Shown: piece by piece, positions 1 to 14,700 of the stretch | Layout of the letters: every line of letters begins with the position of its first letter | Position numbering within the stretch: the stretch's first letter is position 1 | Source of the DNA: Hydractinia symbiolongicarpus | Lineage: Eukaryota > Cnidaria > Hydrozoa > Anthoathecata > Hydractiniidae | Direction of reading: 5' to 3' | Assembly (NCBI RefSeq): GCF_029227915.1 | Contig: NC_079887.1 | Span: 2,790,001-2,854,000, forward strand | Length of the DNA: 64,000 nt | Translations under genes and position numbers: made by a program | The notes under the pieces: generated by a model | Seen by the model: the letters and a program-made list of their open reading frames with translations, nothing else | Database searches by the model: none | What the model was told of the DNA's origin: nothing

Positions 1-3000
1 TAAAAACAACAAGTCTCATGGGCTTTAGTGGTGAAAAAATAATTTAAAAAATCGTTCGGGAAATGAGTTTACTCCCTGGGTACTTTCTTTGTATACCATT
101 GACTATACGGGCCGAGTCCGGGATTTACGGGAAATGGCAGGTTTTCGTTTGCCAGCGATTAAACTGCTTTTATTCAGCGTATCATCAAAAATGAAAACAT
201 TTTTAAAAACAACAAGTCTCATGGGCTTTAGTGGTGAAAAAATAATTTAAAAAATCGTTCGGGAAATGAGTTTACTCCCTGGGTACTTTCTTTGTATACC
301 TTTGACTATACGGGCCGAGTCCAGGATTTACGGGAAATCGCAGGTTTTCGTTTGCCGGCGATGAAACTTCTTTTATTCAGCGTATCATCAAAAATGAAAA
401 CATTTTTAAAAACTACAAGTCTCATGCGTTTTAGTCGTGGAAAAGTAATTTAAAAAATCGTTCGGGAAATGATTTTACTCCCTGGGTACTTTCTTTGTAT
501 ACTTTTGACTATACGGGCCGAGTCCAGGATTTACGGGAAATCGCAGGTTTTCGTTTGCCGGCGAATAAACTTCTTTTATTTAGCGTCTCATCAAAAATGA
601 AAACATTTTTAAAAACTACAAGTCTCATGGGCTTTAGTGGTGAAATAATAATTTAAAAAATCGTTTGGGAAATGAGTTTACTCCCTGGGTACTTTCTTTG
701 TATACTTTTGACTATACGGGCCGAGTACGGGATTTACGGGAAATCGCAGTTTTTCGTTTGCCGGCGATTAAACTTCTTTTATTTAGCGTCTCATCAAAAA
801 TGAAAACATTTTTGAAAACTACAAGTCTCATGCGTTTTGGTGGTGAAAAAATAATTTAAAAATCGTTCGGGAAATGAGTTTACACCCTGGGTACTTTCTT
901 TGTATACTTTTGACTATACGGGCCGAGTCCGGGATTTACGGAAAATGGCAGGTTTTCGTTTGCCGGCGATTAAACTTCTTTTATTCAGCGTCTCATCAAA
1001 AATGAAAACATTTTTAAAAACTACAAGTCTCATGGGCTTTAGTGGTGAAATAATAATTTAAAAAATCGTTTGGGAAATGAGTCTACCCCCTGGGTACTCT
1101 CTTTGTATACTTTTGACTATACGGGCCGAGTCCGGGATTTACGGGAAATTGCAGGTTTTCGTTTGCAGGCGATTAAACTTCTTTTATTCAGCGTCTCATC
1201 AAAAATGAAAACATTTTTAAAAACAACAAGTCTCATGGGCTTTAGTGGTGAAAAAATAATTTAAAAAATCGTTCGGGAAATGAGTTTACTCCCTGGGTAC
1301 TTTCTTTGTATACTATTGACTATACGGGCCGAGTCCGGGATTTACGGGAAATCGCAGGTTTTCGTTTGCCAGCGATTAAACTGCTTTTATTCAGCGTCTC
1401 ATCAAAAATGAAAACATTCTTGAAAACTACAAGTCTCATGCGTTTTAGTGGTGAAATAATAATCTAAAAAATCGTTTGGGAAATGAGTTTACTCCCTGGG
1501 TACTTTCTTTGTATACTTTTGACTATACGGGCCGAGTCCAGAATTTACGGGAAATCGCAGGTTTTCGTTTGCCGGCGATTAAACTTCTTTTATTCAGCGT
1601 CTCATCAAAAATGAAAACATTTTTAAAAACTACAAGTCTCATGCGTTTTAGTGGTGAAAAAGTACTTTAAAAAATCGTTCGGGAAATGAGTTTACTCCCT
1701 GGGTACTTTCTTTGTATACTTTTGACTATACGGGCCGAGTCCGGGATTTACGGGAAATCGCAGGTTTTCGTTAGCCGGCGATTAAACTTCTTTTATTCAA
1801 CGTCTCATCAAAAATGAAAACATTTTTGAAAACTACAAGTCTCATGCGTTTTAGTGGTGAAAAAATAATTTAAAAATTCGTTAGGGAAATGAGTTTACTC
1901 ACTGGGTACTTTCCTTGTATACTTTTGACTATACGGGCCGAGACCGGGATTTACGGGAAATTGCGGGTTTTCGTTTGCCGGCGATTAAACTTCTTTTATT
2001 CAGCGTCTCATCAAAAATGAAAACATTTTTGAAAACTACAAGTCTCATGGGCTTTAGTGGTGAAATAATAATTTAAAAAATCGTTTGGGAAATGAGTTTA
2101 CTCCCTGGGTACTTTCTTTGTATACCATTGACTATACGGGCCGAGTCCGGGATTTACGGGAAATCGCAGGTTTTCGTTTGCCAGCGATTAAACTGCTTTT
2201 ATTCAGCGTATCATCAAAAATGAAAACATTTTTAAAAACAACAAGTCTCATGGGCTTTAGTGGTGAAAAAATAATTTAAAAAATCGTTCGGGAAATGAGT
2301 TTACTCCCTGGGTACTTTCTTTGTATACTATTGACTATACGGGCCGAGTCCGAGATTTATGGGAAATCGCAGGTTTTCGTTTGCCAGCGATTAAACTGCT
2401 TTTATTCAGCGTCTCATCAAAAATGAAAACATTCTTGAAAACTACAAGTCTCATGCGTTTTAGTGGTGAAATAATAATCTAAAAAATCGTTTGGGAAATG
2501 AGTTTACTCCCTGGGTACTTTCTTTGTATACCTTTGACTATACGGGCCGAGTCCAGGATTTACGGGAAATCGCAGGTTTTCGTTTGCCGGTGATTAAACT
2601 TCTTTTATTCAGCGTCTCATCAAAAATGAAAACATTTTTAAAAACTACAAGTCTCATGCGTTTTAGTCGTGGAAAAGTAATTTAAAAAATCGTTCGGGAA
2701 ATGATTTTACTCCCTGGGTACTTTCTTTGTATACTTTTGACTATACGGGCCGAGTCCAGGATTTACGGGAAATCGCAGGTTTTCGTTTGCCGGCGAATAA
2801 ACTTCTTTTATTTAGCGTCTCATCAAAAATGAAAACATTTTTAAAAACTACAAGTCTCATGGGCTTTAGTGGTGAAATAATAATTTAAAAAATCGTTTGG
2901 GAAATGAGTCTACCCCCTGGGTACTCTCTTTGTATACTTTTGACTATACGGGCCGAGTCCGGGATTTACGGGAAAGTGCAGGTTTTCGTTTGCAGGCGAT

Positions 3001-5821
3001 TAAACTTCTTTTATTCAGCGTCTCATCAAAAATGAAAACATTTTTAAAAACAACAAGTCTCATGGGCTTTAGTGGTGAAAAAATAATTTAAAAAATCGTT
3101 CGGGAAATGAGTTTACTCCCTGGGTACTTTCTTTGTATACTATTGACTATACGGGCCGAGTCCGGGATTTACAGGAAATTGCAGGTTTTCGTTTGCCAGC
3201 GATTAAACTGCTTTTATTCAGCGTCTCATCAAAAATGAAAACATTCTTGAAAACTACAAGTCTCATGCGTTTTAGTGGTGAAATAATAATCTAAAAAATC
3301 GTTTGGGAAATGAGTTTACTCCCTGGGTACTTTCTTTGTATACTTTTGACTATACGGGCCGAGTCCAGAATTTACGGGAAATCGCAGGTTTTCGTTTGCC
3401 GGCGATTAAACTTCTTTTATTCAGCGTCTCATCAAAAATGAAAACATTTTTAAAAACTACAAGTCTCATGCGTTTTAGTGGTGAAAAAGTACTTTAAAAA
3501 ATCGTTCGGGAAATGAGTTTACTCCCTGGGTACTTTCTTTGTATACTTTTGACTATACGGGCCGAGTCCGGGATTTACGGGAAATCGCAGGTTTTCGTTA
3601 GCCGGCGATTAAACTTCTTTTATTCAGCGTCTCATCAAAAATGAAAACATTTTTGAAAACTACAAGTCTCATGCGTTTTAGTGGTGAAAAAATAATTTAA
3701 AAATTCGTTAGGGAAATGAGTTTACTCACTGGGTACTTTCCTTGTATACTTTTGACTATACGGGCCGAGACCGGGATTTACGGGAAATTGCGGGTTTTCG
3801 TTTGCCGGCGATTAAACTTCTTTTATTCAGCGTCTCATCAAAAATGAAAACATTTTTGAAAACTACAAGTCTCATGCGTTTTAGTGGTGAAAAAGTACTT
3901 TAAAAAATCGTTCGGGAAATGAGTTTACTCCCTGGGTACTTTCTTTGTATACTTTTGACTATACGGGCCGAGTCCGGGATTTACGGGAAATCGCAGGTTT
4001 TTGTTAGCCGGCGATTAAACTTCTTTTATTCAGCGTCTCATCAAAAATGAAAACATTTTTGAAAACTACAAGTCTCATGGGCTTTAGTGGTGAAATAATA
4101 ATTTAAAAAATCGTTTGGGAAATGAGTTTACTCCCTGGGTACTTTCTTTGTATACCATTGACTATACGGGCCGATTCCGGGATTTACGGGAAATCGCAGG
4201 TTTTCGTTTGCCAGCGATTAAACTGCTTTTATTCAGCGTATCATCAAAAATGAAAACATTTTTAAAAACAACAAGTCTCATGGGCTTTAGTGGTGAAAAA
4301 ATAATTTAAAAAATCGTTCGGGAAATGAGTTTACTCCCTGGGTACTTTCTTTGTATACTATTGACTATACGGGCCGAGTCCGAGATTTATGGGAAATCGC
4401 AGGTTTTCGTTTGCCAGACGATTAAACTGCTTTTATTCAGCGTCTCATCAAAAATGAAAACATTCTTGCAGAACTACAAGTCTCATGCGTTTTAGTGGTG
4501 AAATAATAATCTAAAAAATCGTTTGGGAAATGAGTTTACTCCCTGGGTACTTTCTTTGTATACCTTTGACTATACGGGCCGAGTCCAGGATTTACGGGAA
4601 ATCGCAGGTTTTTGTTTGCCGGCGATTAAACTTCTTTTATTCAGCGTCTCATCAAAAATGAAAACATTTTTAAAAACTACAAGTCTCATGCGTTTTAGTC
4701 GTGGAAAAGTAATTTAAAAAATCGTTCGGGAAATGATTTTACTCCCTGGGTACTTTCTTTGTATACTTTTGACTATACGGGCCGAGTCCAGGATTTACGG
4801 GAAATCGCAGGTTTTCGTTTGCCGGCGAATAAACTTCTTTTATTTAGCGTCTCATCAAAAATGAAAACATTTTTAAAAACTACAAGTCTCATGGGCTTTA
4901 GTGGTGAAATAATAATTTAAAAAATCGTTTGGGAAATGAGTGTACCCCCTGGGTACTCTCTTTGTATACTTTTGACTATACGGGCCGAGTCCGGGATTTA
5001 CGGGAAATTGCAGGTTTTCGTTTGCAGGCGATTAAACTTCTTTTATTCAGCGTCTCATCAAAAATGAAAACATTTTTAAAAACAACAAGTCTCATGGGCT
5101 TTAGTGGTGAAAAAATAATTTAAAAAATCGTTCGGGAAATGAGTTTACTCCCTGGGTACTTTCTTTGTATACTATTGACTATACGGGCCGAGTCCGGGAT
5201 TTACAGGAAATCGCAGGTTTTCGTTTGCCAGCGATTAAACTGCTTTTATTCAGCGTCTCATCAAAAATGAAAACATTCTTGAAAACTACAAGTCTCATGC
5301 GTTTTAGTGGTGAAATAATAATCTAAAAAATCGTTTGGGAAATGAGTTTACTCCCTGGGTACTTTCTTTGTATACTTTTGACTATACGGGCCGAGTCCAG
5401 AATTTACGGGAAATCGCAGGTTTTCGTTTGCCGGCGATTAAACTTCTTTTATTCAGCGTCTCATCAAAAATGAAAACATTTTTAAAAACTACAAGTCTCA
5501 TGCGTTTTAGTGGTGAAAAAGTACTTTAAAAAATCGTTCGGGAAATGAGTTTACTCCCTGGGTACTTTCTTTGTATACTTTTGACTATACGGGCCGAGTC
5601 CGGGATTTACGGGAAATCGCAGGTTTTCGTTTGCCGGCGATTAAACTTCTTTTATTCAGCGTCTCATCAAAAATGAAAACATTTTTGAAAACTACAAGTC
5701 TCATGCGTTTTAGTGGTGAAAAAATAATTTAAAAATTCGTTAGGGAAATGAGTTTACTCACTGGGTACTTTCCTTGTATACTTTTGACTATACGGGCCGA
5801 GACCGGGATTTACGGGAAATT
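1..5821 (+). repeat. Satellite zone I with 1.83/2.03-kb higher-order repeats
   Basis: Class I monomers only. Diagnostic variants recur at two offsets. About 1000-2046 matches about 2827-3873 at 1827 bp (nine monomers). About 2085-3872 matches about 4115-5904 at 2030-2032 bp (ten monomers). The rare taccattgac variant appears at 96, 2126 and 4156, consistent with the ~2.03-kb period. The 2030-2032 drift reflects small indels in the later copy, for example an extra base in gccagacgatt near 4418 and an altered cattcttgcagaac near 4465. The two offsets overlap, so the region probably grew by successive unequal exchanges of different size. Confidence 0.75.
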
Positions 5822-8800
5822 GCGGGTTTTCGTTTGCCGGCGATTAAACTTCTTTTATTCAGCGTCTCATCAAAAATGAAAACATTTTTGAAAACTACAA
5901 GTCTCATGGGCTTTAGTGGTGAAATAATAATTTAAAAAATCGTTTGGGAAATGAGTTTACTCCCTGGGTACTTTCTTTGTATACTTTTGACTATACGGAC
6001 CGGGTACGGGATTTACGGGATATCGCAGGTTTTCGTTTGCCGGCGATTAAACTTCTTTTATTCAGCGTCTCATCAAAAATGAAAACATTTTTGAAAACTA
6101 CAAGTCTCATGCGTTTTAGTGGTAAAAAAATAATTTAAAAATCGTTCGGGAAATGAGTTTACACCCTGGGTACTTTCTTTGTATACTTTTGACTATACGG
6201 GCCGAGTCCGGGATTTACGGGAAATCGCAGGTTTTCGTTTGCCGGCGATTAAACTTCTTTTATTCAGCGTCTCATCAAAAATGAAAACATTTTTGAAAAC
6301 TACAAGTCTCATGGGCTTTAGTGGTGAAATAATAATTTAAAAAATCGTGTGGGAAATGAGTTTACTCCCTGGGTACTTTCTTTGTATACTTTTGACTATA
6401 CGGGCGGAGTCCAGGATTTACGGGAAATCGCAGGTTTTCGTTTGCCGGCGAATAAACTTCTTTTATTCAGCGTCTCATCAAAAATGAAAACATTTTTGAA
6501 AACTACAAGTCTCGTGCGTTTTAGTGGTGAAAAAGTAATTTAAAAAATCGTTCGGGAAATGAGTTTACTCACAGGGTACTTTCCTTGTATACTTTTAACT
6601 ATACGGGCCGAGTCCGGGACTTACGGGAAATCGCGGGTTTTCGTTTGCCGGCGATTAAACTTCTTTTATTCAGCGTCTCATCAAAAATGAAAACATTTTT
6701 AAAAACTACAAGTCTCATGGGCTTTAGTGGTGAAATAATAATTTAAAAAATCGTGTGGGAAATGAGTTTACTCCCTGGGTACTTTCTTTGTATACTTTTG
6801 ACTATACGGGCGGAGTCCAGGATTTACGGGAAATCGCAGGTTTTCGTTTGCCGGCGATTAAACTTCTTTTATTCAGCGTCTCATCAAAAATGAAAACATT
6901 TTTAAAAACTGCAAGTCTCGTGCGTTTTAGTGGTGAAAAAGTAATTTAAAAAATCGTTCGGGAAATGAGTTTACTCCCTGGGTACTTTCTTTGTATACTA
7001 TTGACTATACGGGCCGAGTCCGGGATTTACGGGAAATCGCAGGTTTTCGTTTGCCAGCGATTAAACTGCTTTTATTCAGCGTCTCATCAAAAATGAAAAC
7101 ATTCTTGAAAACTACAAGTCTCATGCGTTTTAGTGGTGAAGTAATAATCTAAAAAATCGTTTGGGAAATGAGTTTACTCCCTGGGTACTTTCTTTGTATA
7201 CTTTTGACTATACGGGCCGAGTCCAGAATTTACGGGAAATCGCAGGTTTTCGTTTGCCGGCGATTAAACTTCTTTTATTCAGCGTCTCATCAAAAATGAA
7301 AACATTTTTAAAAACTACAAGTCTCATGCGTTTTAGTGGTGAAAAAATACTTTAAAAAATCGTTCGGGAAATGAGTTTACTCCCTGGGTACTTTCTTTGT
7401 ATACTTTTGACTATACGGGCCGAGTCCGGGATTTACGGGAAATCGCAGGTTTTCGTTTGCCGGCGATTAAACTTCTTTTATTCAGCGTCTCATCAAAAAT
7501 GAAAACATTTTTGAAAACTACAAGTGTCATGCGTTTTAGTGGTGAAAAAATAATTTAAAAATTCGTTAGGGAAATGAGTTTACTCACTGGGTACTTTCCT
7601 TGTATACTTTTGACTATACGGGCCGAGACCGGGATTTACGGGAAATTGCGGGTTTTCGTTTGCCGGCGATTAAACTTCTTTTATTCAGCGTCTCATCAAA
7701 AATGAAAACATTTTTAAAAACTACAAGTCTCATGGGCTTTAGTGGTGAAATAATAATTTAAAAAATCGTTTGGGAAATGAGTTTACTCCCTGGGTACTTT
7801 CTTTGTATACTTTTGACTATACGGACCGGGTACGGGATTTACGGGATATCGCAGGTTTTCGTTTGCCGGCGATTAAACTTCTTTTATTCAGCGTCTCATC
7901 AAAAATGAAAACATTTTTGAAAACTACAAGTCTCATGCGTTTTAGTGGTAAAAAAATAATTTAAAAATCGTTCGGGAAATGAGTTTACACCCTGGGTACT
8001 TTCTTTGTATACTTTTGACTATACGGGCCGAGTCCGGGATTTACGGGAAATCGCAGGTTTTCGTTTGCCGGCGATTAAACTTCTTTTATTCAGCGTCTCA
8101 TCAAAAATGAAAACATTTTTGAAAACTACAAGTCTCGTGCGTTTTAGTGGTGAAATAATAATTTAAAAAATCGTGTGGAAAATGAGTTTACTCCCTGGGT
8201 ACTTTCTTTGTATACTTTTGACTATACGGGCGGAGTCCAGGATTTACGGCAAATCGCAGGTTTTCGTTTGCCGGCGAATAAACTTCTTTTATTCAGCGTC
8301 TCATCAAAAATGAAAACATTTTTAAAAACTACAAGTCTCGTGCGTTTTAGTGGTGAAAAAGTAATTTAAAAAATCGTTCGGGAAATGAGTTTACTCACAG
8401 GGTACTTTCCTTGTATACTTTTAACTATACGGGCCGAGTCCGGGACTTACGGGAAATCGCGGGTTTTCGTTTGCCGGCGATTAAACTTCTTTTATTCAGC
8501 GTCTCATCAAAAATGAAAACATTTTTGAAAACTACAAGTCTCATGGGCTTTAGTGGTGAAATAATAATTTAAAAAATCGTGTGGGAAATGAGTTTACTCC
8601 CTGGGTACTTTCTTTGTATACTTTTGACTATACGGGCCGAGTCCGGGATTTACGGGAAATCGCAGGTTTTCGTTTGCCGGCGATTAAACTTCTTTTATTC
8701 AGCGTCTCATCAAAAATGAAAACATTTTTGAAAACTACAAGTCTCATGGGCTTTAGTGGTGAAATAATAATTTAAAAAATCGTGTGGGAAATGAGTTTAC

Positions 8801-11703
8801 TCCCTGGGTACTTTCTTTGTATACTTTTGACTATACGGGCGGAGTCCAGGATTTACGGGAAATCGCAGGTTTTCGTTTGCCGGCGAATAAACTTCTTTTA
8901 TTCAGCGTCTCATCAAAAATGAAAACATTTTTAAAAACTACAAGTCTCGTGCGTTTTAGTGGTGAAAAAGTAATTTAAAAAATCGTTCGGGAAATGAGTT
9001 TACTCACAGGGTACTTTCCTTGTATACTTTTAACTATACGGGCCGAGTCCGGGACTTACGGGAAATCGCGGGTTTTCGTTTGCCGGCGATTAAACTTCTT
9101 TTATTCAGCGTCTCATCAAAAATGAAAACATTTTTAAAAACTACAAGTCTCATGGGCTTTAGTGGTGAAATAATAATTTAAAAAATCGTGTGGGAAATGA
9201 GTTTACTCCCTGGGTACTTTCTTTGTATACTTTTGACTATACGGGCAGAGTCCAGGATTTACGGGAAATCGCAGGTTTTCGTTTGCCGGCGATTAAACTT
9301 CTTTTATTCAGCGTCTCATCAAAAATGAAAACATTTTTAAAAACTACAAGTCTCGTGCGTTTTAGTGGTGAAAAAGTAATTTAAAAAATCGTTCGGGAAA
9401 TGAGTTTACTCCCTGGGTACTTTCTTTGTATACTATTGACTATACGGGCCGAGTCCGGGATTTACGGGAAATCGCAGGTTTTCGTTTGCCAGCGATTAAA
9501 CTGCTTTTATTCAGCGTCTCATCAAAAATGAAAACATTCTTGAAAACTACAAGTCTCATGCGTTTTAGTGGTGAAATAATAATCTAAAAAATCGTTTGGG
9601 AAATGAGTTTACTCCCTGGGTACTTTCTTTGTATACTTTTGACTATACGGGCCGAGTCCAGAATTTACGGGAAATCGCAGGTTTTCGTTTGCCGGCGATT
9701 AAACTTCTTTTATTCAGCGTCTCATCAAAAATGAAAACATTTTTAAAATTACAAGTCTCATGCGTTTTAGTGGTGAAAAAGTACTTTAAAAAATCGTTCG
9801 GGAAATGAGTTTACTCCCTGGGTACTTTCTTTGTATACTTTTGACTATACGGGCCGAGTCCGGGATTTACGGGAAATCGCAGGTTTTCGTTTGCCGGCGA
9901 TTAAACTTCTTTTATTCAGCGTCTCATCAAAAATGAAAACATTTTTGAAAACTACAAGTCTCATGCGTTTTAGTGGTGAAAAAATAATTTAAAAATTCGT
10001 TAGGGAAATGAGTTTACTCACTGGGTACTTTCCTTGTATACTTTTGACTATACGGGCCGAGACCGGGATTTACGGGAAATTGCGGGTTTTCGTTTGCCGG
10101 CGATTAAACTTCTTTTATTCAGCGTCTCATCAAAAATGAAAACATTTTTGAAAACTACAAGTCTTATGGGCTTTAGTGGTGAAATAATAATTTAAAAAAT
10201 CGTTTGGGAAATGAGCTTACTCCCTGGGCACTTTCTTTGTATACTTTTGACTATACGGACCGGGTACGGGATTTACGGGATATCGCAGGTTTTCGTTTGC
10301 CGGCGATTAAACTTCTTTTATTCAGCGTCTCATCAAAAATGAAAACATTTTTGAAAACTACAAGTCTCATGCGTTTTAGTGGTAAAAAAATAATTTAAAA
10401 ATCGTTCGGGAAATGAGTTTACACCCTGGGTACTTTCTTTGTATACTTTTGACTATACGGGCCGAGTCCGGGATTTACGGGAAATCGCAGGTTTTCGTTT
10501 GCCGGCGATTAAACTTCTTTTATTCAGCGTCTCATCAAAAATGAAAACATTTTTAAAAACTACAAGTCTCGTGCGTTTTAGTGGTGAAAAAGTAATTTAA
10601 AAAATCGTTCGGGAAATGAGTTTACTCCCTGGGTACTTTCTTTGTATACTATTGACTATACGGGCCGAGTCCGGGATTTACGGGAAATCGCAGGTTTTCG
10701 TTTGCCAGCGATTAAACTGCTTTTATTCAGCGTCTCATCAAAAATGAAAACATTCTTGAAAACTACAAGTCTCATGCGTTTTAGTGGTGAAATAATAATC
10801 TAAAAAATCGTTTGGGAAATGAGTTTACTCCCTGGGTACTTTCTTTGTATACTTTTGACTATACGGGCCGAGTCCAGAATTTACGGGAAATCGCAGGTTT
10901 TCGTTTGCCGGCGATTAAACTTCTTTTATTCAGCGTCTCATCAAAAATGAAAACATTTTTAAAAACTACAAGTCTCATGCGTTTTAGTGGTGAAAAAGTA
11001 CTTTAAAAAATCGTTCGGGAAATGAGTTTACTCCCTGGGTACTTTCTTTGTATACTTTTGACTATACGGGCCGAGTCCGGGATTTACGGGAAATCGAAGG
11101 TTTTCGTTTGCCGGCGATTAAACTTCTTTTATTCAGCGTCTCATCAAAAATGAAAACATTTTTGAAAACTACAAGTCTCATGCGTTTTAGTGGTGAAAAA
11201 ATAATTTAAAAATTCGTTAGGGAAATGAGTTTACTCACTGGGTACTTTCCTTGTATACTTTTGACTATACGGGCCGAGACCGGGATTTACGGGAAATTGC
11301 GGGTTTTCGTTTGCCGGCGATTAAACTTCTTTTATTCAGCGTCTCATCAAAAATGAAAACATTTTTGAAAACTACAAGTCTTATGGGCTTTAGTGGTGAA
11401 ATAATAATTTAAAAAATCGTTTGGGAAATGAGCTTACTCCCTGGGTACTTTCTTTGTATACTTTTGACTATACGGACCGGGTACGGGATTTACGGGATAT
11501 CGCAGGTTTTCGTTTGCCGGCGATTAAACTTCTTTTATTCAGCGTCTCATCAAAAATGAAAACATTTTTGAAAACTACAAGTCTCATGCGTTTTAGTGGT
11601 AAAAAAATAATTTAAAAATCGTTCGGGAAATGAGTTTACACCCTGGGTACTTTCTTTGTATACTTTTGACTATACGGGCCGAGTCCAGGACTTACGGGAA
11701 ATC
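5822..11703 (+). repeat. 5882-bp higher-order repeat, copy 1
   Basis: A 29-monomer block followed directly by a second copy at 11704. Thirteen landmark monomers from 5944 to 11421 each recur exactly 5882 bp later. Private variants recur as well: caagtgtcatg near 7522 and 13404, aagtcttatggg near 10160 and 16042, and the shortened tttttaaaattaca near 9740 and 15622. I saw no difference between copies wherever I compared them. The left limit is set by a T/C difference at 5821 versus 11703. Inside the unit there are nested older repeats at 1826 bp (5944 with 7770) and 1217 bp (10204 with 11421). Confidence 0.88.
8581..8783 (+). repeat. Representative class I monomer (203 bp)
   Basis: This is one exact period, taken as a reference because the next copy begins at 8784 with the same sequence. 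Features in order: gaaatgagtttactcc; gggtactttctttgtatac; the core gactatacgggcc, near-invariant between classes; ccgggatttacggg; an imperfect dyad (aatcgc … gcgatt) around ttttcg; cttcttttattcagcg; A/T tracts around aaaatgaaaacattttt; and agtggtgaaataataattt. I count ten CpG dinucleotides by hand. Length is close to a nucleosome plus linker, common for satellites; that is general knowledge and not evidence of function. Confidence 0.9.
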
Positions 11704-14700
11704 GCGGGTTTTCGTTTGCCGGCGATTAAACTTCTTTTATTCAGCGTCTCATCAAAAATGAAAACATTTTTGAAAACTACAAGTCTCATGGGCTTTAGTG
11801 GTGAAATAATAATTTAAAAAATCGTTTGGGAAATGAGTTTACTCCCTGGGTACTTTCTTTGTATACTTTTGACTATACGGACCGGGTACGGGATTTACGG
11901 GATATCGCAGGTTTTCGTTTGCCGGCGATTAAACTTCTTTTATTCAGCGTCTCATCAAAAATGAAAACATTTTTGAAAACTACAAGTCTCATGCGTTTTA
12001 GTGGTAAAAAAATAATTTAAAAATCGTTCGGGAAATGAGTTTACACCCTGGGTACTTTCTTTGTATACTTTTGACTATACGGGCCGAGTCCGGGATTTAC
12101 GGGAAATCGCAGGTTTTCGTTTGCCGGCGATTAAACTTCTTTTATTCAGCGTCTCATCAAAAATGAAAACATTTTTGAAAACTACAAGTCTCATGGGCTT
12201 TAGTGGTGAAATAATAATTTAAAAAATCGTGTGGGAAATGAGTTTACTCCCTGGGTACTTTCTTTGTATACTTTTGACTATACGGGCGGAGTCCAGGATT
12301 TACGGGAAATCGCAGGTTTTCGTTTGCCGGCGAATAAACTTCTTTTATTCAGCGTCTCATCAAAAATGAAAACATTTTTGAAAACTACAAGTCTCGTGCG
12401 TTTTAGTGGTGAAAAAGTAATTTAAAAAATCGTTCGGGAAATGAGTTTACTCACAGGGTACTTTCCTTGTATACTTTTAACTATACGGGCCGAGTCCGGG
12501 ACTTACGGGAAATCGCGGGTTTTCGTTTGCCGGCGATTAAACTTCTTTTATTCAGCGTCTCATCAAAAATGAAAACATTTTTAAAAACTACAAGTCTCAT
12601 GGGCTTTAGTGGTGAAATAATAATTTAAAAAATCGTGTGGGAAATGAGTTTACTCCCTGGGTACTTTCTTTGTATACTTTTGACTATACGGGCGGAGTCC
12701 AGGATTTACGGGAAATCGCAGGTTTTCGTTTGCCGGCGATTAAACTTCTTTTATTCAGCGTCTCATCAAAAATGAAAACATTTTTAAAAACTGCAAGTCT
12801 CGTGCGTTTTAGTGGTGAAAAAGTAATTTAAAAAATCGTTCGGGAAATGAGTTTACTCCCTGGGTACTTTCTTTGTATACTATTGACTATACGGGCCGAG
12901 TCCGGGATTTACGGGAAATCGCAGGTTTTCGTTTGCCAGCGATTAAACTGCTTTTATTCAGCGTCTCATCAAAAATGAAAACATTCTTGAAAACTACAAG
13001 TCTCATGCGTTTTAGTGGTGAAGTAATAATCTAAAAAATCGTTTGGGAAATGAGTTTACTCCCTGGGTACTTTCTTTGTATACTTTTGACTATACGGGCC
13101 GAGTCCAGAATTTACGGGAAATCGCAGGTTTTCGTTTGCCGGCGATTAAACTTCTTTTATTCAGCGTCTCATCAAAAATGAAAACATTTTTAAAAACTAC
13201 AAGTCTCATGCGTTTTAGTGGTGAAAAAATACTTTAAAAAATCGTTCGGGAAATGAGTTTACTCCCTGGGTACTTTCTTTGTATACTTTTGACTATACGG
13301 GCCGAGTCCGGGATTTACGGGAAATCGCAGGTTTTCGTTTGCCGGCGATTAAACTTCTTTTATTCAGCGTCTCATCAAAAATGAAAACATTTTTGAAAAC
13401 TACAAGTGTCATGCGTTTTAGTGGTGAAAAAATAATTTAAAAATTCGTTAGGGAAATGAGTTTACTCACTGGGTACTTTCCTTGTATACTTTTGACTATA
13501 CGGGCCGAGACCGGGATTTACGGGAAATTGCGGGTTTTCGTTTGCCGGCGATTAAACTTCTTTTATTCAGCGTCTCATCAAAAATGAAAACATTTTTAAA
13601 AACTACAAGTCTCATGGGCTTTAGTGGTGAAATAATAATTTAAAAAATCGTTTGGGAAATGAGTTTACTCCCTGGGTACTTTCTTTGTATACTTTTGACT
13701 ATACGGACCGGGTACGGGATTTACGGGATATCGCAGGTTTTCGTTTGCCGGCGATTAAACTTCTTTTATTCAGCGTCTCATCAAAAATGAAAACATTTTT
13801 GAAAACTACAAGTCTCATGCGTTTTAGTGGTAAAAAAATAATTTAAAAATCGTTCGGGAAATGAGTTTACACCCTGGGTACTTTCTTTGTATACTTTTGA
13901 CTATACGGGCCGAGTCCGGGATTTACGGGAAATCGCAGGTTTTCGTTTGCCGGCGATTAAACTTCTTTTATTCAGCGTCTCATCAAAAATGAAAACATTT
14001 TTGAAAACTACAAGTCTCGTGCGTTTTAGTGGTGAAATAATAATTTAAAAAATCGTGTGGAAAATGAGTTTACTCCCTGGGTACTTTCTTTGTATACTTT
14101 TGACTATACGGGCGGAGTCCAGGATTTACGGCAAATCGCAGGTTTTCGTTTGCCGGCGAATAAACTTCTTTTATTCAGCGTCTCATCAAAAATGAAAACA
14201 TTTTTAAAAACTACAAGTCTCGTGCGTTTTAGTGGTGAAAAAGTAATTTAAAAAATCGTTCGGGAAATGAGTTTACTCACAGGGTACTTTCCTTGTATAC
14301 TTTTAACTATACGGGCCGAGTCCGGGACTTACGGGAAATCGCGGGTTTTCGTTTGCCGGCGATTAAACTTCTTTTATTCAGCGTCTCATCAAAAATGAAA
14401 ACATTTTTGAAAACTACAAGTCTCATGGGCTTTAGTGGTGAAATAATAATTTAAAAAATCGTGTGGGAAATGAGTTTACTCCCTGGGTACTTTCTTTGTA
14501 TACTTTTGACTATACGGGCCGAGTCCGGGATTTACGGGAAATCGCAGGTTTTCGTTTGCCGGCGATTAAACTTCTTTTATTCAGCGTCTCATCAAAAATG
14601 AAAACATTTTTGAAAACTACAAGTCTCATGGGCTTTAGTGGTGAAATAATAATTTAAAAAATCGTGTGGGAAATGAGTTTACTCCCTGGGTACTTTCTTT

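Noticed and set aside
8754-8850. Pol III-like boxes (ctttagtggtgaa resembling a tRNA D-arm, ggccgagtcc resembling a B box)
   Set aside because: The B-box-like word lacks the TT of TTCGA, is disrupted in the gggcggagtcc and ccaagccc subtypes, and lies about 77 bp from the A-like word. Nothing suggests conservation, and no tRNA fold is present.
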